A stretch of 37,254 bases of DNA, from the NCBI RefSeq assembly GCF_900167405.1, contig NZ_FUWO01000017.1, positions 1-37,254 of the forward strand. The letters run 5' to 3'. The notes under the pieces are model-generated. The model ran no database searches, was not told where the DNA came from, and saw only the letters and a program-made list of their open reading frames with translations. Made by a program: the position numbers and the translations under genes. Position 1 is the first letter of the stretch; each line of letters starts with the position of its first letter. Of this stretch, positions 24,607-32,664 are shown one piece after another. Source of the stretch: Globicatella sulfidifaciens DSM 15739. Its GTDB lineage: Bacteria > Bacillota > Bacilli > Lactobacillales > Aerococcaceae.

Positions 24607-25785
24607 GTGAAAGAACTAGAGGTAGGAATTGATAAAATAGGCCTATATGTGCCTAAGTATTATATCGATATGAAAGAATTAGCAACCTATCGTGGTGTAG
24701 ATCCTAATAAATGGACCATTGGAATTGGTCAAGAACAAATGGCAGTTCCAACCTTAGCTAGCGATGTCGTTGCTTTAGCTGCTAATGCAGCCAACCAAAT
24801 TATTACAGAGGAAGATAAAGGTTTAATTGATCAGGTTATTGTTGGTACCGAATCCGGTGTAGACCACTCAAAATCAATTGCGACTTTTGTACATGGCTTA
24901 TTAGAAATAAACCCTTTTGCTAAAGCGTTCGAAATTAAACAAGCATGCTATGGCGCAACTGCTGCCTTGCAATTAGCTTGCGATTATGTACGTTTAAGAC
25001 CAGAAAGAAAAGTATTAGTCATAGCGACTGATATCTCACGTTATGGATTAGATACCAGTGGTGAACCAACTCAAGGGGCAGGAGCCATCGCAATGTTAGT
25101 TAGCGCCAATCCAAAAATATTGACCATTCGTCAAGAAAGTTTCATGCATACGAATCATCAATTCGATTTCTGGCGTCCTAATGATTCTGAATATGCAATG
25201 GTTGATGGTCATTTTTCAACCAAGCTATATCAAGATGAATTTGTTAAAGTATTAGAACATGTTGAGGCGATGAATCCTTCATTATTAGAGCGTATCGAAG
25301 CGATGACCTTCCATTTACCGTTTACTAAAATGGGATTAAAGGCATTAAATGCTTACGAAGAAGCCAAAGGATCACATCCTATAATAGATAAATGGCGTTC
25401 TCATTATGATGCATCACGTGTTTTAAATAGACGAGTAGGGAACATTTATACAGGTTCGCTCTTCTTAAGTCTAATATCATTATTAGCTAAAGATGATACA
25501 TTATCAGCTGGAGAAACAATTGGCTTATTTAGTTACGGTTCAGGAGCCGTTTCTGAATTGTTAATTGGTCAGTTACAACCCGATTATCGTCAATATGTTA
25601 ACTCAGAAGAGATTGAACAACATTTAGATCGACGAGATGCTTTAACTGTTGAACAATATGAAACCATCTTTTTAGAAAAACAGTTAGTCAACGATGGCCA
25701 ATCAGCACCTTTAACCGCTGATGAAGTTGGTTTTTACTTTGCAGGTATAACAGATTATAAGCGTCAATATCATTATCAAGCATAA
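24607..25785 (+). CDS. mvaS: HMG-CoA synthase
   Basis: MvaS condenses acetyl-CoA with acetoacetyl-CoA to HMG-CoA, the step before mvaA. The 392-residue protein is the usual bacterial length. Catalytic residues are visible by alignment to the staphylococcal enzyme: E82 in GTESGVDHSKS, nucleophile C114 in KQACYGATAALQ, and H236 in TFHLPFTKMG. The GxGSGA-type glycine loop near the end (FSYGSGAVSELL) is present. Start is GTG after GGAGG. Both mevalonate genes use GTG starts. Followed by a terminator and repeat locus 3. No other mevalonate gene is in the window. Confidence 0.95.
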   Translation: MKELEVGIDKIGLYVPKYYIDMKELATYRGVDPNKWTIGIGQEQMAVPTLASDVVALAANAANQIITEEDKGLIDQVIVGTESGVDHSKSIATFVHGLLEINPFAKAFEIKQACYGATAALQLACDYVRLRPERKVLVIATDISRYGLDTSGEPTQGAGAIAMLVSANPKILTIRQESFMHTNHQFDFWRPNDSEYAMVDGHFSTKLYQDEFVKVLEHVEAMNPSLLERIEAMTFHLPFTKMGLKALNAYEEAKGSHPIIDKWRSHYDASRVLNRRVGNIYTGSLFLSLISLLAKDDTLSAGETIGLFSYGSGAVSELLIGQLQPDYRQYVNSEEIEQHLDRRDALTVEQYETIFLEKQLVNDGQSAPLTADEVGFYFAGITDYKRQYHYQA

Positions 25786-25815
25786 CTGACTCTTCATTAA
25801 TCTAAACAACGCATT

Positions 25816-25859
25816 AACCGCTGAATATCTAGAGTAATAGATAAATTCGGCGGTTTTTT
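25816..25859 (+). terminator. Terminator after mvaS
   Basis: AACCGCTGAAT (25816-25826) pairs with ATTCGGCGGTT (25845-25855), with one G-T pair, followed by a T run. Confidence 0.85.
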
Positions 25860-25939
25860 ATTTGATTGTTAGGTAAGGGGAGCAAATGATTAAGCCACTA
25901 CAACTTTTAGTGTAAACCACAAGAATTAGGTTTTTTGTT

Positions 25940-26440
25940 GGACTACTAAAGATTGAGTGCGAGCAAACGATTGAGTTTTGCTTCGTCTTGCTTTCCTGCA
26001 GCGTTGGAGGGGCTTCAAACAAATCTTTAAGACGCAGATTAATACCACCCAATCCTTGGTTTTTAATGAGCGCGTATTAACTTTACTGAAGTTATCAAAT
26101 TTATGGGAGTGGGCAAGAAGTAGAAAATTAAATAATTTTCGCTTCGTCTGCCCCCCGCACAGTTGGGAGTAGACCAGAAGTAGAAAATTGAATAATTTTC
26201 GCTTCGTCTGCCTACCCCCGCACAGTTGAGTAGGCCTCAAACAAGTCATTTAGACGCAGTTTGAGGCCACTCAACCACTGCGATTTTAATGAATAAGCAC
26301 TAATTTGACTGAATTTTTCAAATTTATGTTCAATCTCGTTAAGACGCCATTTGAGACCACTGAACCACTGCGCTATTAATTAATGAACAATAATCTTAAC
26401 TAAATTTATCAGGTTTATGCCCAGCCTCAACATCTATTGA
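25940..26440 (-). repeat. Composite repeat locus 3, reverse orientation
   Basis: The longest copy. Read left to right on the plus strand: a decayed A-B-C set (about 25965-26104), two A units (26105-26164, which is 60 bp through a 3-bp loss, and 26165-26227), an intact B hairpin (26220-26283), C (26284-26330), a second B (26331-26373) and a second C (26374-26430). In the intact B, GGCCTCAAAC (26233-26242) pairs perfectly with GTTTGAGGCC (26259-26268), extended by GTTGAGT/ACTCAAC. It lies between the mvaS terminator and the lacI promoter. Confidence 0.85.
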
Positions 26441-26471
26441 TGTTATTTCAGTTGATGAGAGTCGTTTTCAT

Positions 26472-26492
26472 TGAAAGTATATTATATTTTCA
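26472..26492. promoter_or_regulatory. Candidate operator of the LacI-family gene
   Basis: TGAAAGTATA-T-TATATTTTCA is a 21-bp palindrome with one mismatched pair, 35 bp upstream of the lacI -35 box. The size fits an autoregulatory LacI-family site. Confidence 0.4.
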
Positions 26493-26527
26493 TAAGAAAC
26501 AAGGTGTTTCAAAATAACTAAGGAAAA

Positions 26528-26556
26528 ATGACATTTTTTTAAAATTGGGGTATAAT
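26528..26556 (+). promoter_or_regulatory. Promoter of the LacI-family gene
   Basis: ATGACA (26528-26533), an exact 17-bp spacer and consensus TATAAT (26551-26556) lie 25 bp before the proposed AUC start. Confidence 0.7.
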
Positions 26557-26581
26557 TTAATAGAACAGGGAGGGGATTCTC

Positions 26582-27526
26582 ATCGTAACCTTAAAAGATG
26601 TGGCTAAAAAAGCAAATGTTTCTAAAATGACTGTATCACGAGTGATTAATCACCCTGACTTAGTAACAGACGAACTAAAAGAATTAGTTCATAATGTTAT
26701 GAAAGAATTAGGGTATAAACCTAACACAGTAGCACGCGCCCTAGCGCAAAATAGAACAATGGTAGTAAAAGTCTTGATTTTAGAAGAGATGGATAGTACA
26801 GAGCCTTATTTCATGCATTTAATTAATGGTATTGCGAAAGGTTTGGACCAATATCATTATGCATTACAATTAGTGACTGAAAATACTTATGATTTAGGAC
26901 GCTGTGACGGTTTTATTATTTCAGGTATGACTCGTGAAGATTACGAATGGGTAAAAGAAATCAAGGAGCCCTTGATAGTTTTTGGTGAAAATGATATAAA
27001 CTTACCTTTTGTCGATTCTGATAATGAACATGGCGTTGAAAATATGACCCTCTATGCATTAGAAAAAGAATATGACCATTATATATATGTGGGCATCGAT
27101 GTTCCAGAATTGTTTGCAGTTAATCGTGAAAAAGGGTTTAAAGATGCGTTGGCTACTCGACCAGAAAAAGGTCATGAAATTTATAAAGTAAAAAATTCTT
27201 CAACTGCAGCAGAAGCAATGGTAGATGGATTAGAATATCCTAAAAATACTTGTTTTATTTGTGCTACAGATCGCATTGCCGTCGGAGTACAACGTGCTAT
27301 TTTGAAAAAAGGGACTATTCCTGAAGAATATGGGGTCACTGGTTTTGATGGAGTCTTTCTTGATCGCATTGCCTCACCTAAAATGACTACGATGAAACAA
27401 GAAGTTGAGCAAATGGGTCGCGCATGTGTGGAATTATTAATGAAAAGAATTGATGGAAAAAAATTGAAAAAAACTGCCAATTATTTCGATGCGCATTTAG
27501 TTAAGAGAGAAACTTTACGCCCATAA
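26582..27526 (+). CDS. LacI/GalR-family transcriptional regulator, apparent AUC start
   Basis: A sugar-responsive type repressor: helix-turn-helix (TLKDVAKKANVSKMTVSRV, residues 3-21), hinge (PNTVARALAQNRT) and a periplasmic-binding-like sensor domain ending FDAHLVKRETLRP. Homologues begin M-x-T-L/I-x-D-V-A; the equivalent first codon here is ATC at 26582, 6 nt after AGGGG. No ATG, GTG or TTG lies in frame between the ribosome binding site and GTG 26600, which would delete the first helix start and has no site. So either AUC initiates or a base is wrong. The length is 314 residues from AUC. No sugar gene is adjacent, so the effector is unknown. Confidence 0.85.
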   Translation: MVTLKDVAKKANVSKMTVSRVINHPDLVTDELKELVHNVMKELGYKPNTVARALAQNRTMVVKVLILEEMDSTEPYFMHLINGIAKGLDQYHYALQLVTENTYDLGRCDGFIISGMTREDYEWVKEIKEPLIVFGENDINLPFVDSDNEHGVENMTLYALEKEYDHYIYVGIDVPELFAVNREKGFKDALATRPEKGHEIYKVKNSSTAAEAMVDGLEYPKNTCFICATDRIAVGVQRAILKKGTIPEEYGVTGFDGVFLDRIASPKMTTMKQEVEQMGRACVELLMKRIDGKKLKKTANYFDAHLVKRETLRP

Positions 27527-27554
27527 GATATTGAAAGGCAGTCAATTATTATTA

Positions 27555-27965
27555 TTATTTTATTGCTTTAATATGCTTATGTAAGACAGATTTAGCCAGC
27601 TGATCAGCGGCTAAATTTTGTTTTTCAGGAATCCAATTGAAAAAAATTAAAGAGAAGTTTTTCTTTAAAAAGAGGATTTTGTTAAGATAGGGTTGATAAC
27701 GTTCATCTTTTACATACTTTTTTTCAATGGAACTGATGACGATTTTACTATCACTATAAATTTGGCACAATTGGTCCTGTAGCTGTTGTTGTATCAGTTT
27801 TTCAAGGCATAATATCATAGCTTTAAATTCGGCTTGATGATTGTCTTCAATATGCGGGACAAACTCACTAAATTGAAAACGTTGATTGCTTTGATGATAA
27901 AGCGTCACAATCGTTGCCATTTTTTTATTAGGATCAAAAGCAGCATCTGTATAAATTTTGACCAT
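27555..27965 (-). CDS. RNase HI-like protein
   Basis: A 136-residue protein of the RNase H superfamily (RVT_3/RNase HI-like, as YpdQ/YpeP in Bacillus). All four acidic catalytic positions are visible: D7 in IYTDAAFDP, E46 in NHQAEFKAM, D72 in IYSDSKIV and D121 in NLAADQLAK. It lacks the basic protrusion of E. coli RNase HI. Retention of the acid set suggests an active nuclease on RNA-DNA hybrids, but some Bacillus relatives have shown weak or no activity. It is divergent from the helical-repeat gene, with only 29 bp between start codons. On the plus strand the lacI gene ends 29 bp beyond its stop, with no clear terminator. Confidence 0.82.
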   Translation of the reverse strand: MVKIYTDAAFDPNKKMATIVTLYHQSNQRFQFSEFVPHIEDNHQAEFKAMILCLEKLIQQQLQDQLCQIYSDSKIVISSIEKKYVKDERYQPYLNKILFLKKNFSLIFFNWIPEKQNLAADQLAKSVLHKHIKAIK

Positions 27966-27994
27966 TATATACCAACTTTCTGAAAGGAAATCAT

Positions 27995-28966
27995 ATGTCT
28001 GATATTATCAATTTACCAAATAATCATGAAAATTTCTATCGTAAAGGTGTTCAATCTTTGGAGAAAGGCGACTTTGAGAAGGGATATGACTTTTTTCAAA
28101 AATCATTAGCTCTTTCTTTTGAGCAAGAAGTGTTTTTAGAGTTAGTTCACGCTTGTCTTATTTTTAATAAACTAGAAAACTTGATGGCTGTTTGGGAACA
28201 ATACTATCCACAGACAGACGATATCTTTAAAGACGAATCCCTTGTAAAGCTGTACGTGGAGTCCATGGATTTAATGATACCAGTTGACAAACGTTTATTA
28301 AAATTTACACAGCTAAAACAACAATTGAATCAACAAAATTTTGATTTAAATCAAATTAATGAAAAAATTGAACGCTATCAAAACTTAAATCTACTGAAAT
28401 TAACCGTAGAAGAATTAGTCAGTGAGGGGACTGTTGATCAGTGGTTAACAACTACATTAGCTAAAGGGCAATATCATCTATTAACGCAGTTAAAAGAACT
28501 TTATTTATTAGATTTTTCATTAGTCCAACCTCTCTATCAAACTATTTTAGAGCATCCATCGGTCTTTAATTATTTAAAAGCTGATATTGTGCATTATTGT
28601 ATTTTTCATCATATTGATGCTTCATTTAATTGGTATTGGTTTAGTAATTCGAAAAACGTATCGATTAATGAATTAGTCGCTTACCACCAACAAAGCTTTT
28701 ATCAAGAAGGTTTAAAACAAATAGAGCATTACTGTAACAAGGATAATCCTCATTTAGAAGAAACTATCAAGGAACAGTTTCGTTTACAATATTTCGGATT
28801 ATTTCCATTTTATGATGATTTGGCTTTAACGAGTCATCAATGGATTGATTTTTTACTCTATTCAATGGGGTTAGAAGAGTCGGCACCGAGTAACATTAAT
28901 CAATTTACTTATCAGTTACTGTTACGCAACCAACAAGAAATTATGTTATTGTTTTATTTAGATTAA
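27995..28966 (+). CDS. Helical-repeat (TPR-like) protein of unknown function
   Basis: A 323-residue soluble protein, no signal peptide or membrane helix. The N-terminus contains one convincing TPR-like pair: NFYRKGVQSLEKGDFEKGYDFFQKSLALS (about 13-41), followed by further alpha-helical sequence rich in Leu, Gln and Phe (such as LLKFTQLKQQLNQQNFDLNQ). I do not recognise a catalytic motif. AAAGGAAA precedes the ATG. It is divergent from the RNase HI-like gene over 29 bp and ends in a branched terminator. It may be an adaptor, as TPR proteins often are, but I can name no partner. Confidence 0.6.
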   Translation: MSDIINLPNNHENFYRKGVQSLEKGDFEKGYDFFQKSLALSFEQEVFLELVHACLIFNKLENLMAVWEQYYPQTDDIFKDESLVKLYVESMDLMIPVDKRLLKFTQLKQQLNQQNFDLNQINEKIERYQNLNLLKLTVEELVSEGTVDQWLTTTLAKGQYHLLTQLKELYLLDFSLVQPLYQTILEHPSVFNYLKADIVHYCIFHHIDASFNWYWFSNSKNVSINELVAYHQQSFYQEGLKQIEHYCNKDNPHLEETIKEQFRLQYFGLFPFYDDLALTSHQWIDFLLYSMGLEESAPSNINQFTYQLLLRNQQEIMLLFYLD

Positions 28967-28970
28967 TTAA

Positions 28971-29034
28971 AAATCCATTTAGTCTCATCAGAACCGGCGA
29001 ATTATACCGGGGTGGGTACTAAATGGATTTGTTT
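28971..29034. terminator. Bidirectional terminator with structured loop
   Basis: AAATCCATTTAGT (28971-28983) pairs perfectly with ACTAAATGGATTT (29018-29030). The 34-nt loop carries its own CCGG/CCGG hairpin. T runs follow on both strands, serving the TPR-like gene and the minus-strand methyltransferase gene ending at 29043. Confidence 0.8.
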
Positions 29035-29042
29035 TAAAAAAC

Positions 29043-30170
29043 TTATTTTACCGTACTCCAAAATTGATAATAATCAACTTTCAAGGCACCATTATATAAT
29101 TTACGTTTTTTCGTTGCTTTTTCACCATAATAGGTTTCAAAGTTTTCATCGCTAGTTAAAATATATTTACTCCAAGTTGGCATTTGACGGTAAATATTTC
29201 CCATTTGACGATAAAGTTCATGAACCTTCTCTTCATCTAACAAACGGTCTCCATAGGGTGGATTGGCGATTAAAATGCCAAATTCTTTATCGGGCACGTA
29301 ATCACTCAATTGCATTTGTTTAAATTGAATACTGTCCGCCACACCAGCTTCAAGCGCATTTTGTTTGGCGATTTCAATCATACGATGGTCAATGTCAGTG
29401 CCTAATAAATCTAATTGGCGATCGTAGTCGGCTAAACTTTCTGCTTCATTGCGTACATCTTCCCATACTTCAGGATTTAATAAAGTCCATTCTTCAGCTG
29501 CAAATGAACGGTTAAAGCCGGGTGCAATATTGTGTCCAATTAACGCTGCTTCAATTAAAATCGTACCAGAACCGCAAGTAGGATCATATAAAGGACGGTC
29601 AGGATGCCAAGTAGTGAGCATGATTAGTGCAGCAGCCATATTCTCTTTTAATGGGGCGCCACCTTTATCAATTCGGTAGCCACGTTTAAATAAACTAGAG
29701 CCACTCGTATCAAGTGTTATCATCACATGATCTTTATTAATGGCTACTTCAATAGGATATTTTGCTCCCGTTTCAGCAAGGGGAGTGCGACGATGATAGT
29801 ATTCCATTAAACGTTTGGCAATCGCCTTTTTAACTATACGTTGACAATTAGGAACAGAATGTAATTTTGATTTTTGTGATTTACCACTGACAGGAAATTC
29901 TGCATCTAATGGTAAGATGTCCTCCCAGGGTAAAGCATAGGTTTGATCAAAGAGTTGTTCGAATGTTGTGGCTTTAAATTCACCAAAAATAATTTTAATG
30001 CGATCAGCCGTTCTTAACCAAAGATTGGTGAAAGCAATATCGCGTGCATTGCCATCAAAGCGTACGCGACCATTTTCAGTTTGAGTCTGGTAACCATGTT
30101 TTTTTAATTCTTGATTGACCAGCGATTCGATGCCAGCAGCAGCCGTTGCTAGTAAATGGTAATTTTTCAT
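29043..30170 (-). CDS. ypsC: THUMP-domain rRNA methyltransferase, RlmL-N/YpsC type
   Basis: A class I SAM-dependent RNA methyltransferase, probably modifying 23S rRNA guanine N2 like the N-terminal half of E. coli RlmL. The 375-residue protein has an N-terminal ferredoxin-like/THUMP part (about 1-155), the SAM loop DPTCGSGTILIEAAL (196-210) and catalytic NPPYG (303-307), with KVDYYQFW at the end. The ATG at 30170 is chosen because AAAGGAG lies just upstream; an upstream ATG at 30230 would lie in the rnpB terminator. The order gpsB-rnpB-ypsC is the same as in Bacillus. Confidence 0.87.
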   Translation of the reverse strand: MKNYHLLATAAAGIESLVNQELKKHGYQTQTENGRVRFDGNARDIAFTNLWLRTADRIKIIFGEFKATTFEQLFDQTYALPWEDILPLDAEFPVSGKSQKSKLHSVPNCQRIVKKAIAKRLMEYYHRRTPLAETGAKYPIEVAINKDHVMITLDTSGSSLFKRGYRIDKGGAPLKENMAAALIMLTTWHPDRPLYDPTCGSGTILIEAALIGHNIAPGFNRSFAAEEWTLLNPEVWEDVRNEAESLADYDRQLDLLGTDIDHRMIEIAKQNALEAGVADSIQFKQMQLSDYVPDKEFGILIANPPYGDRLLDEEKVHELYRQMGNIYRQMPTWSKYILTSDENFETYYGEKATKKRKLYNGALKVDYYQFWSTVK

Positions 30171-30200
30171 GTGTTCTCCTTTGTTTTGTCGACAATTTAC

Positions 30201-30226
30201 AAAAAGGGCAGGACAATGTCCCACCC
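30201..30226 (-). terminator. Terminator of rnpB
   Basis: On the minus strand GGGTGGGAC (30226-30218) pairs with GTCCTGCCC (30214-30206) with two G-T type pairs, followed by five T (30205-30201). Confidence 0.8.
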
Positions 30227-30236
30227 TCAAATCCTA

Positions 30237-30619
30237 TAAAGCAAATTTCTATAAGCCATGTTCTGTCAATCGATTTATCCTAGGCAGATAAAACGAAGGG
30301 TAACCATCTATCTACACTTACGTGTCTCCTTCTTCCGTTCATTTACGTATAGAAGAAGCGCCCCTACCAAAGTTTGGGTTGCTCGCTCGAGGGGTTTACC
30401 AACGTTCCACTTTCATCGTTTCCAATGAAACTCGTCTCTGTGGCACTTTCAAGTATACTAACACATAGTCCGTAGACCTTAGTGTGTTTTACTGCCGTCA
30501 ATTAAATTGCCTTAGCTTATGGTTTCGCTAAGCACGAACACTACACGCATCTCAGCGTGTGCGAGCATGGACTTTCCTCAACTAATTATTAGCCGCGATT
30601 ACCTAAAATTTGCTTAGTT
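30237..30619 (-). ncRNA. rnpB: RNase P RNA, class B
   Basis: The catalytic RNA of RNase P, which matures tRNA 5' ends. On the minus strand it shows the universal GAGGAAAGTCCATGCTCGC near the 5' end, the AGTAAAAC-type core and, near the 3' end, ACAGAACATGGCTTATAG. The terminal helix P1 forms between AGCAAATTT at the 5' end and AAATTTGCTT at the 3' end. The plan and size fit the Bacillus-type (class B) RNA. Its promoter lies in the 3' end of gpsB. End points are within a few bases. Confidence 0.95.
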
Positions 30620-30628
30620 AACTTTCTC

Positions 30629-30657
30629 ATTTTATTTGTTTACCTGTGAATAGTCAA
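30629..30657 (-). promoter_or_regulatory. rnpB promoter embedded in gpsB
   Basis: On the minus strand TTGACT (30657-30652), an exact 17-bp spacer and TAAAAT (30634-30629) place transcription start at about 30622. The -35 lies in gpsB codons and the -10 overlaps its stop codon. Confidence 0.75.
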
Positions 30658-30985
30658 TGGTATTATCAACATTATTTATTTTTGAGCCAAAAACATGCTT
30701 TTCTAAGTTAGAAAGACGTTTTAAAATATCAAAATTGGTCACGCCACTACCTGGTGTAGTTGGGGAAGTTTTTTTGTTTAAGGCTAATTGTTTTGTTAAT
30801 TCATCAACTTTACCAATTAAACGTTCATTCTCAATTTTTAATTGAGTAACTTCTTTTTGATAAGAATCATAGTCGCGGATAATACTATCTAAGTATTCAT
30901 CCACTTCAGCTGTATTGTACCCTCTCATTGCACGGGTAAATTCTTTTTGTAAAATATCTTTTGCTGTTAAATTTTTCTCTGCCAA
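30632..30985 (-). CDS. gpsB: Cell division and growth coordinator GpsB
   Basis: GpsB is a hexamer-forming coiled-coil adaptor that moves PBPs between side wall and septum. The 117-residue protein has the DivIVA-like N-domain (LTAKDILQKEFTRAMRGYN), a coiled coil (about 35-68), a Thr/Pro linker and the C-terminal hexamerisation block TNFDILKRLSNLEKHVFGSK. The PBP-binding groove residues of B. subtilis (Y25, D31, L34, D35) align at Y23, D29, L32 and D33. I choose a TTG start at 30985: AGAGGTG lies 7 nt upstream and it gives the family's normal N-terminus; a GTG at 30994 is part of the binding site. rnpB follows directly. Confidence 0.94.
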   Translation of the reverse strand: MAEKNLTAKDILQKEFTRAMRGYNTAEVDEYLDSIIRDYDSYQKEVTQLKIENERLIGKVDELTKQLALNKKTSPTTPGSGVTNFDILKRLSNLEKHVFGSKINNVDNTIDYSQVNK

Positions 30986-31178
30986 GTATATCACCTCTTA
31001 ATATTCAATCCGATTGTATTATACAACATTAAGAATCATTTTAGTTAAAAATGAGAATTTTTTTAAAATTATGGCGGTAAAAAAATGCCATATAATCTAT
31101 ATTATGCCATTTATTGTCGAAAATATCTAGTAAAGAATTAGAAAAGTAATTAAAAAAATTCTTAAAGCTAGCTTTTTA

Positions 31179-31207
31179 TTGAATTTAAAGTTTTAATAAA
31201 GCATAAT
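31179..31207 (+). promoter_or_regulatory. Promoter of the DUF3013-prmA-rsmE operon
   Basis: TTGAAT (31179-31184), an exact 17-bp spacer and CATAAT (31202-31207) lie 20 bp before the start codon. Confidence 0.6.
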
Positions 31208-31227
31208 AGAAGAAAGAAGGTGAACCG

Positions 31228-31710
31228 ATGCAACAACATAATTTATTAACTTATCAACATTATTTATTAGAAGAATTATATTTTCATTGTGAGTGGCAGT
31301 TAAGTTGGCAAGAAGATTGGCATTGTATTGAACTGGTTTTACAATTTGAATTTGAAAATAATAATGATATTCAATTAAATTTAGACCAAGCAGATGAGAC
31401 AGTATTGTACGAATGCAAAGTTTTATTTGTTGACCCTCAAGCTGCCCATTTCTACACACCAAATGTGATTCAACGTTTTGTAGTTGATAAGACAAAAGGT
31501 ATTCCTACAGGAGAAGTGACAGCTATCTTTAAATATTTAAAGCATAAAACAAGTCAAGCACAGGCTGAATGGTATGATTTTATCCATGATGATTCTATCG
31601 ATCATTTTGAAATTACTTGGCAAGAACAGGACTATCAAATCATTAAAGAGCGCCTCGTGCAAACAAATCAATATAATCAACAAGCATTATTTTTGCCGAT
31701 AGTTGATTAG
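31228..31710 (+). CDS. DUF3013 family protein
   Basis: A 160-residue acidic cytosolic protein matching DUF3013, a family largely confined to Lactobacillales and commonly found just before prmA, as here. Visible features are the N-terminal amphipathic segment YQHYLLEELYFHCEW, the aromatic and acidic middle, and the C-terminal ITWQEQDYQIIKERL. There are no catalytic motifs, signal peptide or membrane segments. GAAGG precedes the ATG, and prmA starts 12 bp after its stop. The conserved neighbourhood suggests a translation-linked role, but nothing in the sequence says which. Confidence 0.75.
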   Translation: MQQHNLLTYQHYLLEELYFHCEWQLSWQEDWHCIELVLQFEFENNNDIQLNLDQADETVLYECKVLFVDPQAAHFYTPNVIQRFVVDKTKGIPTGEVTAIFKYLKHKTSQAQAEWYDFIHDDSIDHFEITWQEQDYQIIKERLVQTNQYNQQALFLPIVD

Positions 31711-31722
31711 AAAGAGGTCTAT

Positions 31723-32664
31723 ATGGAGGAAAAAAATTGGTATAAAGTAATATTAGAAACGACTAATAAGGAAGGCGAATTAATTGAATTAGTGTCCAAT
31801 TTGTTTTTTGAATTAGGTTCTATTGGTGTAGAAGTAAATTATGCACAAGGTTACCTAGAAAATGATGAAAATCTATTTGGAGAAATTTTTGATGAAGAGA
31901 TGTTAAAAGTATTGGATCGCGATACCGAAATCATTGCTTATTTTAACGAACCGATGGAACTTTCTGAATTAGAATTTTCGATTAAAAAATTATTCAACCA
32001 AATACCGTTTAAATTGACACAAAATAAACAGTTAAATGAGAATTGGCAAAAGAACTGGATGCAACACTATCACCCACAGCCAATCAGTCGTTATTTAACA
32101 ATTGTTCCTGTTTGGCAAGATGATTACCAAGCTCAACCGCAAGAACAAATAGTCTATTTAGATCCTGGCGTGGCCTTTGGGACCGGTAATCATCCAACAA
32201 CTCAATTAGGGGCTCAAGCATTAGAAATCGTGATGCGTGGGGGAGAAACCATTTTAGACGTTGGTACAGGTTCCGGTATCTTAACCTTCATTGCGAAAGC
32301 ATTAGGCGCTCAAACGGTTCACGGATATGATTTAGATCCACAAGCAGTATCCAGTGCCAATGAAAATTTAAATTATCAACCTGATAAAGAAGGCATTCAT
32401 TTTGCTGTAAATAATCTTTTAGTAGGGGTAGAGACTAAGGCTGATATTATCGTTGCAAATATTTTACCGCATATCATTATTGAAATGTTAGACGATGCCG
32501 AACGTCTATTAAAAGAAAATGGTTGGTTAATTTTAGGTGGTATTCTAATATCAAAAAGCCACGGACTTGAAGAAGAGTTACGAACTCGAGGTTGGATATT
32601 GTATCAAAAGACTATAATGGGTGAGTGGGTTTCATTAATTTTAGAAAAGCAGGAGCAAGAGTAG
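31723..32664 (+). CDS. prmA: Ribosomal protein L11 methyltransferase PrmA
   Basis: PrmA trimethylates lysines and the N-terminus of ribosomal protein L11 using SAM. The 313-residue protein has the N-terminal substrate-recognition domain, an interdomain linker with NWQKNWMQHYHP (107-118), the family signature DPGVAFGTGNHPTT (147-160), the SAM loop DVGTGSGIL (179-187) and the NILPHIIIEM post-loop. Length is standard. The rsmE start follows its stop immediately, so translation is coupled. Confidence 0.94.
   Translation: MEEKNWYKVILETTNKEGELIELVSNLFFELGSIGVEVNYAQGYLENDENLFGEIFDEEMLKVLDRDTEIIAYFNEPMELSELEFSIKKLFNQIPFKLTQNKQLNENWQKNWMQHYHPQPISRYLTIVPVWQDDYQAQPQEQIVYLDPGVAFGTGNHPTTQLGAQALEIVMRGGETILDVGTGSGILTFIAKALGAQTVHGYDLDPQAVSSANENLNYQPDKEGIHFAVNNLLVGVETKADIIVANILPHIIIEMLDDAERLLKENGWLILGGILISKSHGLEEELRTRGWILYQKTIMGEWVSLILEKQEQE

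Noticed and set aside
30171-30230. Longer N-terminus for the YpsC-type methyltransferase
   Set aside because: The extra 20 codons overlap the rnpB terminator and do not fit the family start; ATG 30170 follows AAAGGAG.
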